Source: Channa striata (lineage: Eukaryota > Chordata > Actinopteri > Anabantiformes > Channidae). Taken from it: DNA of 64,000 nucleotides. Both the position numbers and the translations under genes were made by a program. Shown here in pieces: positions 39,421 to 51,900 of this stretch (position 1 is its first letter; every line of letters starts with the position of its first letter). The DNA is taken from positions 8,201,957 to 8,265,956 of the forward strand of contig CM065171.1 in assembly GCA_033026295.1 (NCBI GenBank), written 5' to 3'. The notes below the pieces were generated by a model, which had not been told where the DNA came from, did not search any database, and worked only from the letters and a program-made list of their open reading frames with translations.

Positions 39421-40261
39421 CCGGAGTCTCTTCTCAATGCAAACATGACAGGAGCTGGAGAGCCGCGGTCCACTGTTGGTGCACAGCGACCTCTGGTGGC
39501 CGACTGACACACTGCCCGAAATGCACAAGTGTCTATATATGTATTATAATACCAGTGTAACATTATGACCGCCTGTGCAATTTAATGCAATGCAACACGG
39601 TGGCTCTGCCATGAATTCTGCTTTTAACCTAGTAAAAGTTAGAACCACCTGTCATAACGCACTCCATAATGAAAACAGTACAATTCTCACCCGACAGGTT
39701 TAGCCCAAAAAACAACCGGAGAAACTTAAATCTTGCAAAAGTAGAATTCATGGTAGAGCCACTGCATTACATTGCACAAAATTATATCCCTGATTGGTGT
39801 ATATGCAGACTCACTGACCACCCACACACAGTAAATCATCACACAGGAATAACTGGGGGAATCAAAGCTTACGTCAAGTAAAGGTTTCAAGTTAGAATAA
39901 TTACATTTGTATTGTCTGTTTTTAAACGGCTTTAGAATATTTAAACCCAGGTTCCTCATACTCTTTTTACAGTAATTTGAGGAAACCAAATTAGAATATT
40001 AGCAGTCAAAACTGACAGTATGTATTAAATTGGCAGTACACTGCAATTCATTTACAATGTTTTGACACTGTACTAACAGAGGCCTAACAGTACACAGACT
40101 TTAAGCAACTGTTCAGGTTCTGGTAGGTATTAAGCAATATCAAGAAAAGCAACACAGTGGAAAGTAAACTGATTATTTCTGTATATATATATAAGACACT
40201 TTTAAATTAGATTTCCCCCCAAATAACTGGTTCAGTTAACTGAAACAAAAGTACAAAGTAT
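39421..40261. other. short intergenic space between aktip 3' end and chd9 promoter
   Basis: About 0.85 kb, partly occupied by the palindromic element at 39545-39810; the rest is AT-rich with no recognised feature. Confidence 0.6.
39545..39810. mobile_element. palindromic MITE-like element between chd9 and aktip
   Basis: The left arm (TAATGCAATGCAACACGG, then TGGCTCTGCCATGAATTCTG and CTTTT, from about 39583) is repeated as an inverted complement on the right (AAAAGTAGAATTCATGGTAG, then AGCCACTGCATTACATTGCA, 39737-39776). Outer ends also correspond loosely (ATACCAGTGTAACATTATGACC versus the complement of TATCCCTGATTGGTGTAT). It resembles common non-autonomous DNA elements of fish. No internal ORF. 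Confidence 0.65.
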
Positions 40262-41461
40262 GGTTTGACATTTTTAAATGTTTTATTGCAAGAAAACCCT
40301 TGACACCTCTTGTCAGCTATGGAGTAATGCCACTCACAAATGGTTCCATAAAGCATACATTATATCCACCAATGTAGGTTTTAGACAGCCCAAATGTCAG
40401 TATGGGAAATACACTGAGATTTTCCTTTCCTTTTACAGAGGCTGTAAATAGACTGAACAAGTTTCAGCACTATAACTGCTCTTCTAATAGTCTTTTGTTG
40501 TGTGGTTCCCACACATTCTCAAAATGTCTTTGTGAAAAATAAATGGCAAAAACATACACAAAGTAATGCTGGTTTACTAAACTCAACTTTGTGCTGCTTG
40601 AAACTAGTTAAGGACTAAATGTTATCAAAATAAATGCCTGGCTTTTTTAGATCTACGTAGCAATTCTACAGTTACTGACTTTTGAAGAAAAGATCAGTCA
40701 GGGTGTTTAAAAAAAAAAACAAGCAAAAGCAAACATTGACTTGTGAAAATCCAAGCACTGATGCCGAAATGGCTCTTAAAATCAAACCTTAGCACAGCAT
40801 TATGTACACACCAAACCTTTAATAACTGAAGATACATAAAACACTCATATTTAAAATCAGACAAAATAAAATTAGCTTACTTATTTAAAAACCATACTTG
40901 TCTGCTCATTTTAATATGTAAGACATTTGTTTACATACAATTTATCCTTAAAAAGTCCAATAGACATATTAAACATGTGAAACTCATTGGGTATTGAGAG
41001 GTGATGATTAGGATGTTTCATTCACAGAGTGACTGACAACATTCCAAGTCTGACAAACAGTCCTGAGCCAATTTTAAGTGGTACAGATAACAATCTCCTA
41101 TACTTACCGTATGAAGACAAATTGCTTTGCTCATACTTTCCTGCTCACTCCGGGACAGTATTTTATTACCAAGTCCAACATAGTGCACAGATCTGAAAAT
41201 CTAGATGAGAAAGCTCTTTGACTGCATCAAATGATGTTGCAGAGACATCCATTTGTCATTGTCAATTTACATAGGATATGAACTGTTTCCTTATTCTAAA
41301 GCTGCTTGAGGAGGTGCCTACGAAGCTTTTAAAGCTGAGCAATAACATAGAGATTTAATATAAAGTTCTCCAACTGTTTCAAGGATCCAGTTCACATAAA
41401 CAGCTGAGCCAACATGGTAGTGTGGCACCTGATGCTTGTGCCTCCCTCTAGTGGCCTCTCC
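40262..41461 (-). other. aktip: aktip 3'UTR
   Basis: About 1.2 kb of AT-rich sequence after the stop codon (41462-41464), ending at an AATAAA signal on the minus strand at 40282-40287. Cleavage would fall about 10-25 bases further on, near 40262. The region carries no conserved ORF. Usage of this signal is inferred. Confidence 0.6.
40282..40287 (-). terminator. candidate polyadenylation signal of aktip (AATAAA)
   Basis: TTTATT on the plus strand reads AATAAA on the aktip strand, 1.18 kb past the stop codon. I see no better-placed gene for it. Confidence 0.55.
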
Positions 41462-44400
41462 TCAGCTTTGAGGAGGACTGTCCTCTTTGCTGAAGGGCTG
41501 TGTAGATCCAGGTTTCACCCAAGACAGCCCTGACACCTGTGTTCCCTTGTGGTGATCCTCAGGCCGTCTCTAGGGCAACAAAACTGGCAGTTATATAACA
41601 GGAACAGCTCAACCAATAAAAGTGCTTATAGCTTACACTCTACAGTAGCTTAACCAAGGCACTTGGTTTTAAGTCTCGGTGGAGAACTGCAATACTATAC
41701 ATTACCCTGCTTGTATACTGTCTGAATTGCAAACGTACCTTGTGTGTGAACATCCTCTCTTTTGCTTCTTCATGAACAGCTGGGTTCCATGGCGAAAAAC
41801 TAAGCATTGGATAAAAATGGCAAAGTGAGATATAACATTTCCACAAATTCTCTTTTCTGTTAAAGTTACAGCAAGTATGAGGTACATAAAGGTAATGAAA
41901 ACAAATTAGATTTTGTGCCATGTTAAAAGTGTAGTGTGGTACAGGCTATGTTTCCATGTAGTAGAGGAGACTGTCAAATGTGGGGGGCAGTGACCAACCT
42001 TATTGCGTAGGGATCATCTATCTTGGGCTGGTCAAAAAGATGACTGTTGCATAGTTTCACACTGTCCACGACTTTGCTTTTGAACAACTGAACATCCTTT
42101 TCATATCTGAAGGGGGGAAATGGTAATGGTTTCAATGGCAAGGCAATTGTAATTATTCTGAGACCTTGAAAAAGAAGATAAGTCATCACTGAGGTTACTA
42201 GTTACACCAGCACTGTTCCTTGAGTTCATACATGGCCCCTAGCAGGCATTGCAAGTTTGCCTTCTGATTGTATTTACCTTTTGTTGGTCTTTTCATACTT
42301 GCTTTTGATAATTACATAGCACTACTAGCATTCTTTGAACATATTTAGAATACTCACAGCACAGCAGCCTCTGGGTTGAGAGGTTCGGTTGTACTGATCT
42401 TGTAGAAAACTGTACGTGCATACATGAGGACTTGCCAGATGTGGTTGTGATTTCGTCTAGAAAACATATTACAAATCATTAAGGTTTTTACTAAACTTAC
42501 TAAAGTACATTTAGCTAAAGCAAAACTCAATTTATAGAAAGCTGTACATTCCACAAATAAGCCAAAAACATACCTCCATTTGGTGAAAGCTCTTCGAACA
42601 TCAAGCTCTCCAGACACAGGGTCAACAAGGGGATGGAAGACTGGGATGTCAAACACCAATTTCTAAAATGAAGTACAAGAAGACATTTGCAATTATTTTC
42701 CAACTTTTACCTTAAAATGTTACCGTTCTATACTATGTTTACTAAGTAATAGCAAAAAACATTATTTTAGAGGTAAAATCTTACAAGCCCTGACCATGAG
42801 TTGGGACACTGCATAATATTATGAGCCCAAAATTATATTGCCAAAATTACAGTACTCACAGGACACTCTCCATCTGGATAGTTGTCTGGAATATACACAG
42901 TGAATTTAAAGACTCCATCCTGGTACAAGCCATGTCTGATGAATATGACCCCAAACCACACTAAAAAGAGAGATGTGGCAATTTTAGAAACTTTAATTAA
43001 CAAACAAGATTCCAGAAAAATCAACAAATGCACACAATTGTTACCAGTAACAGCACCATCAGAACCAGTTTGCCAACAATATAATTTATGCAAAAGTGTA
43101 TTCAGTTTGTACGTGCACTGGCGCAGTTTACAATATTTACGTTTTAAAGTGCAAAGTTATTGGTAAGCAATTCAGAAATAACAGACATTTGAACAATGCA
43201 AAGATAATCATAAGTGAATGAACATTTAAAAAAGTGCTTCCTTACTTAGTGCTGACTTGTAGGATGGTTGGACATAAATACCAGGGAGTTTCTGCTTAAT
43301 CACTAGTGTGCTGAAGGTCAGGTGACAATATGTTAGATAAATCCAAAAAAGGGTGAAACAGGTGCAAGTTTTTTTTAATGAAAGGATTCCTTTAAGGCCA
43401 AAATGGTACAAAAACTACCAAGTGGTTTTAGGCAATGTACACCAACACATTTTAAAAATAACATTAAGAACAAACATGACAAGTGCAAGGTAATAAAAGC
43501 AAACCAACTGAACCTTTAAATATGATACTGAACCAGCACTTACAACTCAGCCAGCAGAGAGTACTCCAAGTAAAAGGGGCCATATGAGGCGTGTGTGCCA
43601 TTGGCTGACTGGACTGGGGTGCCCATTGAAGCAGGCTTGGTAATAGGGGCTGCATTTTTAGGAATGGGTGGAAGCTGCTTTTTCCCAAAGGAGAGCCGGG
43701 CTGGGCTGGCTCTCTGCTCCTCATTGTCAGGTCTCTGCTGTTTTGTATAAGAAATATAACAGGAATCTCACATCAACTGTGAAAAAAAATCTAGCCATCT
43801 GAAAAACAGTCAAGAGCAAAGTCTTGAGAGACAGATTAAAGAAGGCTACTGTTTAAGCCACTATGCAGACTCAAGAATAGGCCCATGATCCATGATAGCG
43901 ACAATGTGCTGTGCATATCCTCCCAGGTTACACTACGCTGTCTATCTGGACTGCAGGAAACCACGTCTAGACAAAAGCAAGCAAATCACTGTATCTTACT
44001 GATACTGTTTTGAATGACTGGAATGATTTAAGTACAGTTTCAGTGAACAAACATCTAACACACAGCAACACGATCCCAGGAATGCATCAGGAAACAGAAT
44101 TAACAGACTATTACAAGTATGCCAAGAATGCTTGCAGTGAACAGTGTATTAATGCAACAGATTTAGCCTACGCACTTGAAGCCTAAGCTGACGACAAAAT
44201 GTTTTTGCAATGATCCTGACTTGGCAAGAGGGGAAAAAAGGAAACTTAAACCCACACTTATTTGCCTCCTGTTTACGTCAGCAGGGCTGACGTGCAAATT
44301 TGGCTCCATTCCCATTCCTTTTTGAAAATACAGTCTACTGTACTAAACCACTGACTCAAAAGGGTTACTGGTATTCAAATATTAAAACATATAAAGTTTT

Positions 44401-44690
44401 CAGCATAAAACATCTTATAGAATTATCCAATTATTTGGGAAAGTAACAATAATAATTATGAATTACTCAATTACTGAGTAATCTCTTCAATTTTTCAGTA
44501 AACCCATCTTTACACAATCTCATGAAACAGTGAGGGAATCATTAAATGCCACTGACCTTATAATCAACCCTGACCATATAATTCACATTAACTGTGGTCT
44601 AGGATGTGTCATTTCCTTATTCAAGTTCCGTTTCAGCTTTACCTTGCGACTTGCGTTGGCAGACATGCTCCAAAAGGGATTTAGGTTCAT
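41462..44690 (-). CDS. aktip: aktip (FTS), AKT-interacting protein, complete
   Basis: Ubiquitin E2 variant; in vertebrates it belongs to the FTS-Hook-FHIP complex that links cargo to dynein, binds AKT1 and also functions at telomeres. Nine coding exons on the minus strand: 44690-44643, 43737-43544, 43310-43246, 42960-42860, 42662-42574, 42456-42358, 42106-41999, 41799-41739, 41569-41462. All have GT-AG borders and consistent phases. The product is 290 residues (human AKTIP 292), starting MNLNPFWSMS and ending PFSKEDSPPQS. A UEV domain covers about residues 75-215, with GPFYLEYSLLAE, WFGVIFIRHGLYQDG, YIPDNYPDGECP and FHPLVDPVSGELDV. The position of the E2 catalytic Cys is Asp157, so it is predicted catalytically inactive, as is known for the family. 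The NAGNAG acceptor of coding exon 2 may give a one-Gln variant. Confidence 0.96.
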
Positions 44691-44765
44691 TACTCATTCA
44701 GAGGTTTAGCATTGGTGTCTCTTTTATGTCGGTCCCACAACAGGTGATATCCGGTCCATCCGGGG
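44643..44765 (-). other. aktip: aktip exon with start codon and 5'UTR uORFs
   Basis: The acceptor (CTGTCACAG then CCCCGG) is at 44766 and the donor (AAG then GTAAAG) at 44642. Before the main ATG at 44690 there are three upstream ATGs: an 11-codon uORF with stop (44759-44724), a four-codon uORF with stop (44712-44698), and an ATG at 44697 whose frame overlaps the main start. MNLNPFWSM also offers a second in-frame Met at residue 9. Confidence 0.8.
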
Positions 44766-45446
44766 CTGTGACAGAGAGAAAACACACGAAGTGACATCAC
44801 GTACACGCATTTTAGAAACCTACATTAAAACAAAAAACACAAGCATTTATGGCTCATCAAGTGTTAGCCAGCCAACGTTAAACCATCTTATTTGCTGGCA
44901 GGATTCACAGCGGGACAGTGTGACGGGCGTTTCGTTGATGAGTGATTTGGAAAACTCGAGCTTGTTCGCGATGACATTTGACCTGTTGGGGGAGTTTAGC
45001 TTCGTGCTAATGTTAGCTGTTGACGTTCACACACACTGTTCTGTGGCGAATGTCATGAAATCGTAGCAGAGACGTACGTTTAAATGTCAGTGAAATCACT
45101 TGTGTCCCGGGATTACTGACATGATATAGAGTTACCCTTTCTATTTGCTAGCGTTACAGCCTGGGTTTGCCAGGCTAACCTTAGTTTAGCAAACGCTATC
45201 TATTTAAGGCAGCTAAAACTGATTTAACTCTACATGACAGCTGGAAACCTAACTAAATACTCCTTAGCCAAAGTGAAACTAACGTTTGTTAATGTTAATG
45301 TCCAGATACTAACGCTGTCGCACACGTTTATTTGACTATGGACAACGTAAACTAGCACTAGCTTAAAAACATTTAGTGTTGCTAACAATATGACTAACGC
45401 TATCCCTTTAACTCTGAACGAAAGCAATCTTCGTGATGCAACTCAC

Positions 45447-45620
45447 CGTATGTTAGAGCTCCGTTAATGTCCCTCTAACAGCGGTAAGAACGTGTCACAG
45501 TATAATTCTCACAAAAACTGCTCAAACACTCGTCATTCCTTTAAATAGCCTCGGCTAACTGACTAACATTAGCTAGCTAAATAATTTGACAGCCCCGAAA
45601 GCGGAGTTCAATCTAACTTA
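45447..45620 (-). other. aktip: predicted aktip untranslated first exon (start approximate)
   Basis: A consensus donor (TACG then GTGAGT) follows base 45447 on the minus strand, and the next acceptor is at 44766. CCAAT boxes on the minus strand at 45658-45662 and 45690-45694 would place transcription starts near 45560-45630. The exon has no usable long ORF. Confidence 0.55.
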
Positions 45621-45720
45621 GCGAAGGGCGGTTCAGTGTCTGTGTATGCGGTTTCTCATTGGGCGATGCGATTAACAACCTCGCAGCGGATTGGTTGGCT
45701 CTTCCATCAAATGAGAGGAA
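45621..45720 (-). promoter_or_regulatory. candidate aktip promoter with two CCAAT boxes
   Basis: Two inverted CCAAT boxes (ATTGG on the plus strand at 45658 and 45690), 32 bases apart, just upstream of the predicted first exon, in a modestly CpG-containing stretch. No TATA box is evident. Confidence 0.45.
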
Positions 45721-47559
45721 AAGGGTTCGACATTTACAGAAGAAAAAAGTTAAAGGACTCAGCTCCAAGTTAATAGTTCTGGAGGCTATTTTAATACACA
45801 GAATATAGAATATATTTTTTGTTAGCAATTATATCACGTTATAATCAATCTGACTTTTTTTTATTTTTGTAAACTCTTTCTCTTATGGAAATCCATTTCA
45901 AAAACAATTTTGCTTTTGAACCCTTTTATTGTTAGTATTGTTTTAAGGTTATATTTAATAGGAAGAAACATGTTACCCATAGTTGTAGTTGTGAGATATG
46001 TCTGAAAAATGTATTGTTTTTGTGAGATACATACACAGTAGAACAACAGATTTTTGTAAATTTCAACGTAAATGTTATTGCAAATGTCTTATAATATGGC
46101 ATTTTCAACAAAGTTTTTTTTTTATACTGCAGAAGTTTACTGATCAAAACATCTATTTTCATTTTTTCATTATTTGGTCAATTTTCAAAGGTAAACAAAG
46201 AGTTCCCTATAAGTGCTTCAGGGCACTTTGATAAACATGAAAATGATACACGCTTTTTATTGCCTTAATTTAATGTTTCGGTATACTGCACAGTTACAGT
46301 CCCTTGAGGGTACGGCGCGTCCAAGCCATCTGTGTCACACATGTCTTTAGTTCTGACCACACTTCATTGGAAGTTCATTCTGTTGATTGATTGATTTCCT
46401 AACAATTACCCCTAATTATTTTTCTAGGGGAGAAAAAAAAACTAATTTAATGCATGGGTGATTGCATTAACTGGGAGAAATATCATTGTCCAAGTTTCCG
46501 AGTAAATACAAATTACTGACTCCATTATTGGTATCTGATTGTATATTGTCCCAAGTACACTTCACTGACAAAGGTAATTAGGATCCTGCAACGTTAGTTG
46601 GGCAACCAACAGCACAAGGTCACCATCACTCTTTTGACATGAACAAATCAAAGACCACCTCAAAACAAATAAGTTTAAGCCTGCTTTGCCTTCATCGACA
46701 TTGAGATAAACTGTCTGACACAAACAAGGGTGCATCCGCACCACTGCTTATTAATGAGTTTTTTTTCTTTGTCTTCACCATTGATACTTGATCTAATCAA
46801 CTATTGTGACCTTGTTTGGTGAAACAAATGTATTAATGAATGTAATTAAAGTTAGAAGATTGGATGGACTAATTGAATATCTGACTGTTGGAGCTGCATT
46901 TTCTTTTATACTGGGAAGTGTAAACTGATATTTTGATGTTGTTTGTGGGAATCAAAGAAAACAAAGTATACTTTAAGCTGAATATATATAATTAGTAAAG
47001 ATTTATGAAATACATCTGCAGTAAAAAACGCTAAGACGCATTTTACAGTGACCATAGTGTAGCTGGAGGTTTCGCTACACCAAATGTGCTCACATTTGAA
47101 TAGGAAACATCCTATCACAATAAGATCATTCTTTTATATTGTATGTGCCATATAGATCAATGATGTAATGGAATATTTTATTGTCTGATTGTTCCTGTCT
47201 GAAAGATTTATATTTCAGCAGGCTTTTCAGCTATGTGCCTTCAGCTGGCTCTAAAATTTAAATTTAAGATGAAATATGTTCCTCTCTGTCAGTCCATTGC
47301 TTCAGAGAGTTTTAAGCCCACAGATTCAGATCTACAATTTGGTTTAAATGACAGTTAAAAATTACAATTGGCAGTCCCTGGTGAAACCTGTCTTGACAGT
47401 GCAGACATAAAAAAGTGAAAACAGATGACTCCACGTCCAGATAATATGTAATAACAATGTTAGTTTGAATAAAGAAGGCCAAATCTAGATTCAAATGCAA
47501 TATTCATTTTAGAAATATGAACAATGGGGAGTAGAGGTTAAAAAAAACATCAGCCAAAT

Positions 47560-48070
47560 CCTTCATATAGCAATAGTCTTTCCTTATCCCAGAGGCTATG
47601 GCCTGGCTAAAACCTCAATGCAGCAATTATTTGCTGTAATGACTGCAGTTCAAATAAGCCTAGAGATTTTATTAAACCAAATGAGAGAATCATCTGTGTA
47701 TTATCACCTTGTGATTGACAGTGACAAGTGTTGGGCAGGATCGGATGTGAGCATGATGAAGAAGCTCTCAGCAAAGCTCTCGATAATGTTACCCCTGATA
47801 AAGTTGCCTGGAAAACCTCAGCCAACAAATGGAGAGGGAAAGCTCCACGCATATTAATTCCAATTGTCAGATCCCTCCAGTGGGGGAGAAGGGTAATCTG
47901 GCAGGCAGCCTTGGCTGCCCCTCCATTCACTGACTGCCATTTTACACAACTAATGAAAAAGAAATCCATTGTGCTGATCATATGCATAGATTTCACTCTA
48001 TAATAATGATGAAATAGAAATATTCATAATAAAAGTAAAGGTCACTCATGCTGCAGCTAAGCTTCCTAAG
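47560..48070. promoter_or_regulatory. candidate conserved non-coding element
   Basis: Non-repetitive stretch with motifs such as GCAATTATTTGCTGTAATGA, GCATATTAATTCCAATTGTC and GATCATATGCATAGATTTC (octamer/homeodomain-like), followed by AATATTCATAATAAA. A 129-codon minus-strand ORF crosses it but shows no domain. Conservation untested. Confidence 0.3.
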
Positions 48071-48559
48071 CTGCAACCTTTGCATGAGCAGTTGTCAGAA
48101 TCCGTGATAAAATAAGAAAAAGGGAGAGGTGTCAACTTTTAACCCTACAGAAGCCAAGAGGTGAGACACTGCAACCGAGTCACCAGCTCCTTGATCATTT
48201 GTTTATCTCCCTCTTATATCAGACAGTTAAGATACCTGTTCAAAGATGGATCTAACAGGTCAGTCTCCTCCAGCGTCCAATGGAAAGGTTAGGGTCAGTC
48301 ACATACTCTAGTTGTAATTTACATAGTCTCCTCTAGACGAACAGCATCAAAGCTAGTGCATACATTGTTCAGGGATTTGTCTAGTCTAGTTAATAAAACA
48401 CAAGGAAATATGAACAGCCAGCTCTCCTCCTTCTTCAGCGCTGCCATCCTGCCTATTTCTGTAGGTCACCTGGGTTTCTTCAGGCATATGAGCAGTCGAG
48501 CAGAGAGGTGGAGAGCGGCATGTCTCACCTCTGAAGGACATCACGGCATTATTATTGCC

Positions 48560-48900
48560 CGCTGCGACTTCCACACTGAGCCTCGTCTTCATATGCATCA
48601 TACATTGGCATTTATTAGTGCTATATGCACTAAGTACAGGCCATGTTATTGAATTTGAATATCAGCTCCTAGCCACATTCGCGGGCCCTTGAAATATATT
48701 AAGATGAAGCAATCTCATTTAATAACACCCAAACTAATAAAAGAAGAGCAGATTGGAAATTAAATTTATGAATATTGCTTGGCAGCAGGAATGATCCAAA
48801 AAAGCCCAGCTTGGTGTGTCATATGCAGATATTTCTCCAGCTATAAGCCCAGGTGTTGGAGAAATTTCCGACGGTCTCCCCATGAGTTCCACGTTGAGAG
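48560..48900. promoter_or_regulatory. candidate conserved non-coding element
   Basis: Contains CGGGCCCTTGAAATATATTA, then CATTTAATAACACC, GGAAATTAAATTTATGAATA and CCAGCTATAAGCCC: complex, non-repetitive, AT-rich sequence between lower-complexity DNA. An enhancer-like texture only. Confidence 0.28.
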
Positions 48901-51900
48901 AACACTACAGTAGGTATGTTTCAGTCCCTTTGCGGTTGCCTTTCTTCAAAAGTAGGAAGCCATGCTGTGGTCTCCCTTTAGCCTAACTGGGCAGAAGTAT
49001 TTTATTATTATGTGATGTCTATTCTCAGCACAACACATCTCAAATGTATTGGGCAAAAGACAGGATGGGTGAGAAATTATGTAATTGACACTGCAACATT
49101 TAGATGCGTTTGCACAGTACATTACAGTATGTGTGAATCCAGCGTTAACTTTGATGCAGCTGTGTTTCAGTAATCAGGATTTTTTTTTTGCTAAGCTGAA
49201 GCTGTACATCCTGTGGATACCGTAAGAATACCACAAAAGTTTTTTAATCCTGTGATAAAATATAAAGAATGTACATGGCTGGCAATTTGAAAAGCCTTTC
49301 TTCTTGAAAATCCTGAAACACTGGCTTCCAAGTGGCGTTCGTCCAACAGCAGTCATATCAGTCTGCTCCAGAGCATAGAAGCTCAAATTATGGAATGCCA
49401 CTTCTTCACTTTACTGACTCCGCTTCACACGAGCTCATAATTTTCCCTCTTGTGTCGTTGATGGACAACATTCTGTCGGTCAGTGTTTTGCCTCTGTGTG
49501 TGTCTGTCTGTGTGCGCGGGTGTGTGTACAGCAGTCTTTTGCTAAGACGCCCGACGGGCCTAGTCCATCTGTGTGTAAATGTTGACTCCCGATGGAGCTG
49601 TGACTGTCACTCATCACCCAGTACAGACTCGTGCCAGGCATTGATCGCTCCATATATCTTGCTCTGTACTTCCCAAACCTTCATCAACAGATGCGGCTGC
49701 AGAATTGATTAGCAGCAAGTCAATGACCAAATCTCTTTGGAAACATTTTTATTTATGTATGTGTTTATGTGGATAGCTTAGAGGACCATTAGCGAGATTA
49801 CCTTTGAGGCTTGGCTGAATAACAGATGTTCAAGGACAACTCAATCAATTTGACTTACAAGAGGCTGCAGTTGCAGGAAACAAGTGATAAGTCTGTGGGG
49901 TGGAAGTGGGGGGGCTAAATAAAACAGTTCAGTCTGGCTACACACAGGTACAGCGGCAGAACAACAGAAATAGCCGTGCAGTCATTCCATTATTTAAAGT
50001 GAGATCATCGACAGGTTCTCTGGGACTACAAGCCGTTAATGAACTGAAATCTTTTTTAAGCTTACAAAATCATCAGAAGATTTTGAGTTGTTGTTTTAAC
50101 AACTTTAAGCCCATGTAAGGTATTGCTCGCCCTAAACTTGCTGTGTGTCAGTACTTTTAATGATTTTTTAAATAAAGTAAACAATTTCTGAAGAACTGGG
50201 GCTGACACTAAAAATCTCTGGTCATTTATTTGAGTCACACACACACACAAACAAACTTAGTTTGGCCATTTAGTGTAACAAATACATATAGTGCTGAACA
50301 TATTTATTCAGCCCAAGCAGAAATGCATGGGTAGAAGGAAAACATTTTCAATATAAGCAGCACTGGCCTCAAGAAAGGCCCATTTTAATTTTTGCAGAAC
50401 AGTGCATTCAATTATACAAGCAGCTATATTGAATTCAAATTAATGTTTGATATGGATATTTTTATTATATTTAAATAATCTCAATTCAGCACAAAATGTA
50501 TTATTTCTCAGGGAAGATCATGTTCTTTCATTCTTTTCAATTTCCCCTTTTCCTCTCATGAATCAAATAGTGAATAACTGTGTTGCAGAGACTCACAATC
50601 TGCCTTTCAAGTCCATGCTTATGCCTCCTTATCTGCAAACTTATTAAAATTAAGTCAGAACACAAAATGGTATTTAAAAAGTTTAAGTGAAACAATTTGC
50701 ATTGGGAGTGTGTGAAAATGCTAATGCATTCTTTCACTAAGCCTCACAATCACTGTCATCCATTTTGAGCTCTGATTGTTTTCCACATGGATGCCTTCAT
50801 TCATTATTGCAAAATTATAAACATAAAGAATATCTCTGTATTAATATTTCTGCTTTTTGTAAAAACTCAATCAACCATAATGTCCTAATTTTTTCTCTGT
50901 GAACCTCATTTTATATTATCTCACTACTCAAGGAATGGATGTCCCAAAAGGGATTTATTTCATTTATCAGGATTATTGAATTAAATTAAACCAGACACTT
51001 AACGCAAGCCGAACAGAGGTACCATAACCACTTTAAAGGTAGGCTTGCTCCTCAATGCTATTTAGGAAAACACATTAGGCAGCAGATGCCATTTGTTGGC
51101 TGAGCCTAGGTTACTGCATAATTCATTTCTTCATTAAGCAAAAGCGTTGAAAGTGCTTGAGGTAAGTGGAAAAGGTCACATTTTGAATGGATCTTTAATT
51201 AAGCTACTTTACAACCACAGTTACATGACTGACATATGCCTAGTGTTTGTTTACATATAGAATTAGTGTGTGCGAAGGCAATAAATAATGGCAAAGATAA
51301 AATGAACGCAATAAAATGGAACTGTTTTTTAAATGTGTGAAAACCTCCAAAAAGTGTAAGCTACGTGTGCATCTTATGACGATTTGGTTTCATATAGTAA
51401 ATCATCTAAAATTATAGAATATGTGTTTGTGCCGAAGCCTTTTCATTTGCACAGATTGCTGTCTGTTACAAAATATTTGTTGCGGAGAAGCAAACCTCCG
51501 AGAAAGCCAAACTCTGAAGACGGTCTCAACTGTCTGTTATGCTGGTGCCCGGCAGCAGATGGCAGGCTGTTTCCACTGATGAGGCGTCTCCGCACACAAA
51601 CACATGCTGAACTTCTGTACCCCACCGCTGTGATGTTGCCTTCCCAGACCTTGCTGCTCTTGCCTGTGAAATGCATTCCCATTAAAAAGGCATTTTTAAA
51701 GCCAACACCAGTGCTATAACAATCATCTCCCTGAAGCCAAGCCTCTACACCCGGGAGCTCGGCACTGCCACACAGGCAGACATGTGGCGGCTGCCCCAAA
51801 CAAAGGCCCGTAACTCTCCTCCCCGTTCCCTCTTCCCTAAGTCTCCACATGGTTACAGGCCAGTCTGCCAGGGGCAATTACACCCACAGCCCAGCGTGTG

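Noticed and set aside
47607..47996. 129-codon minus-strand frame in the aktip upstream flank
   Set aside because: No domain or splice context; the underlying sequence looks like a non-coding element.
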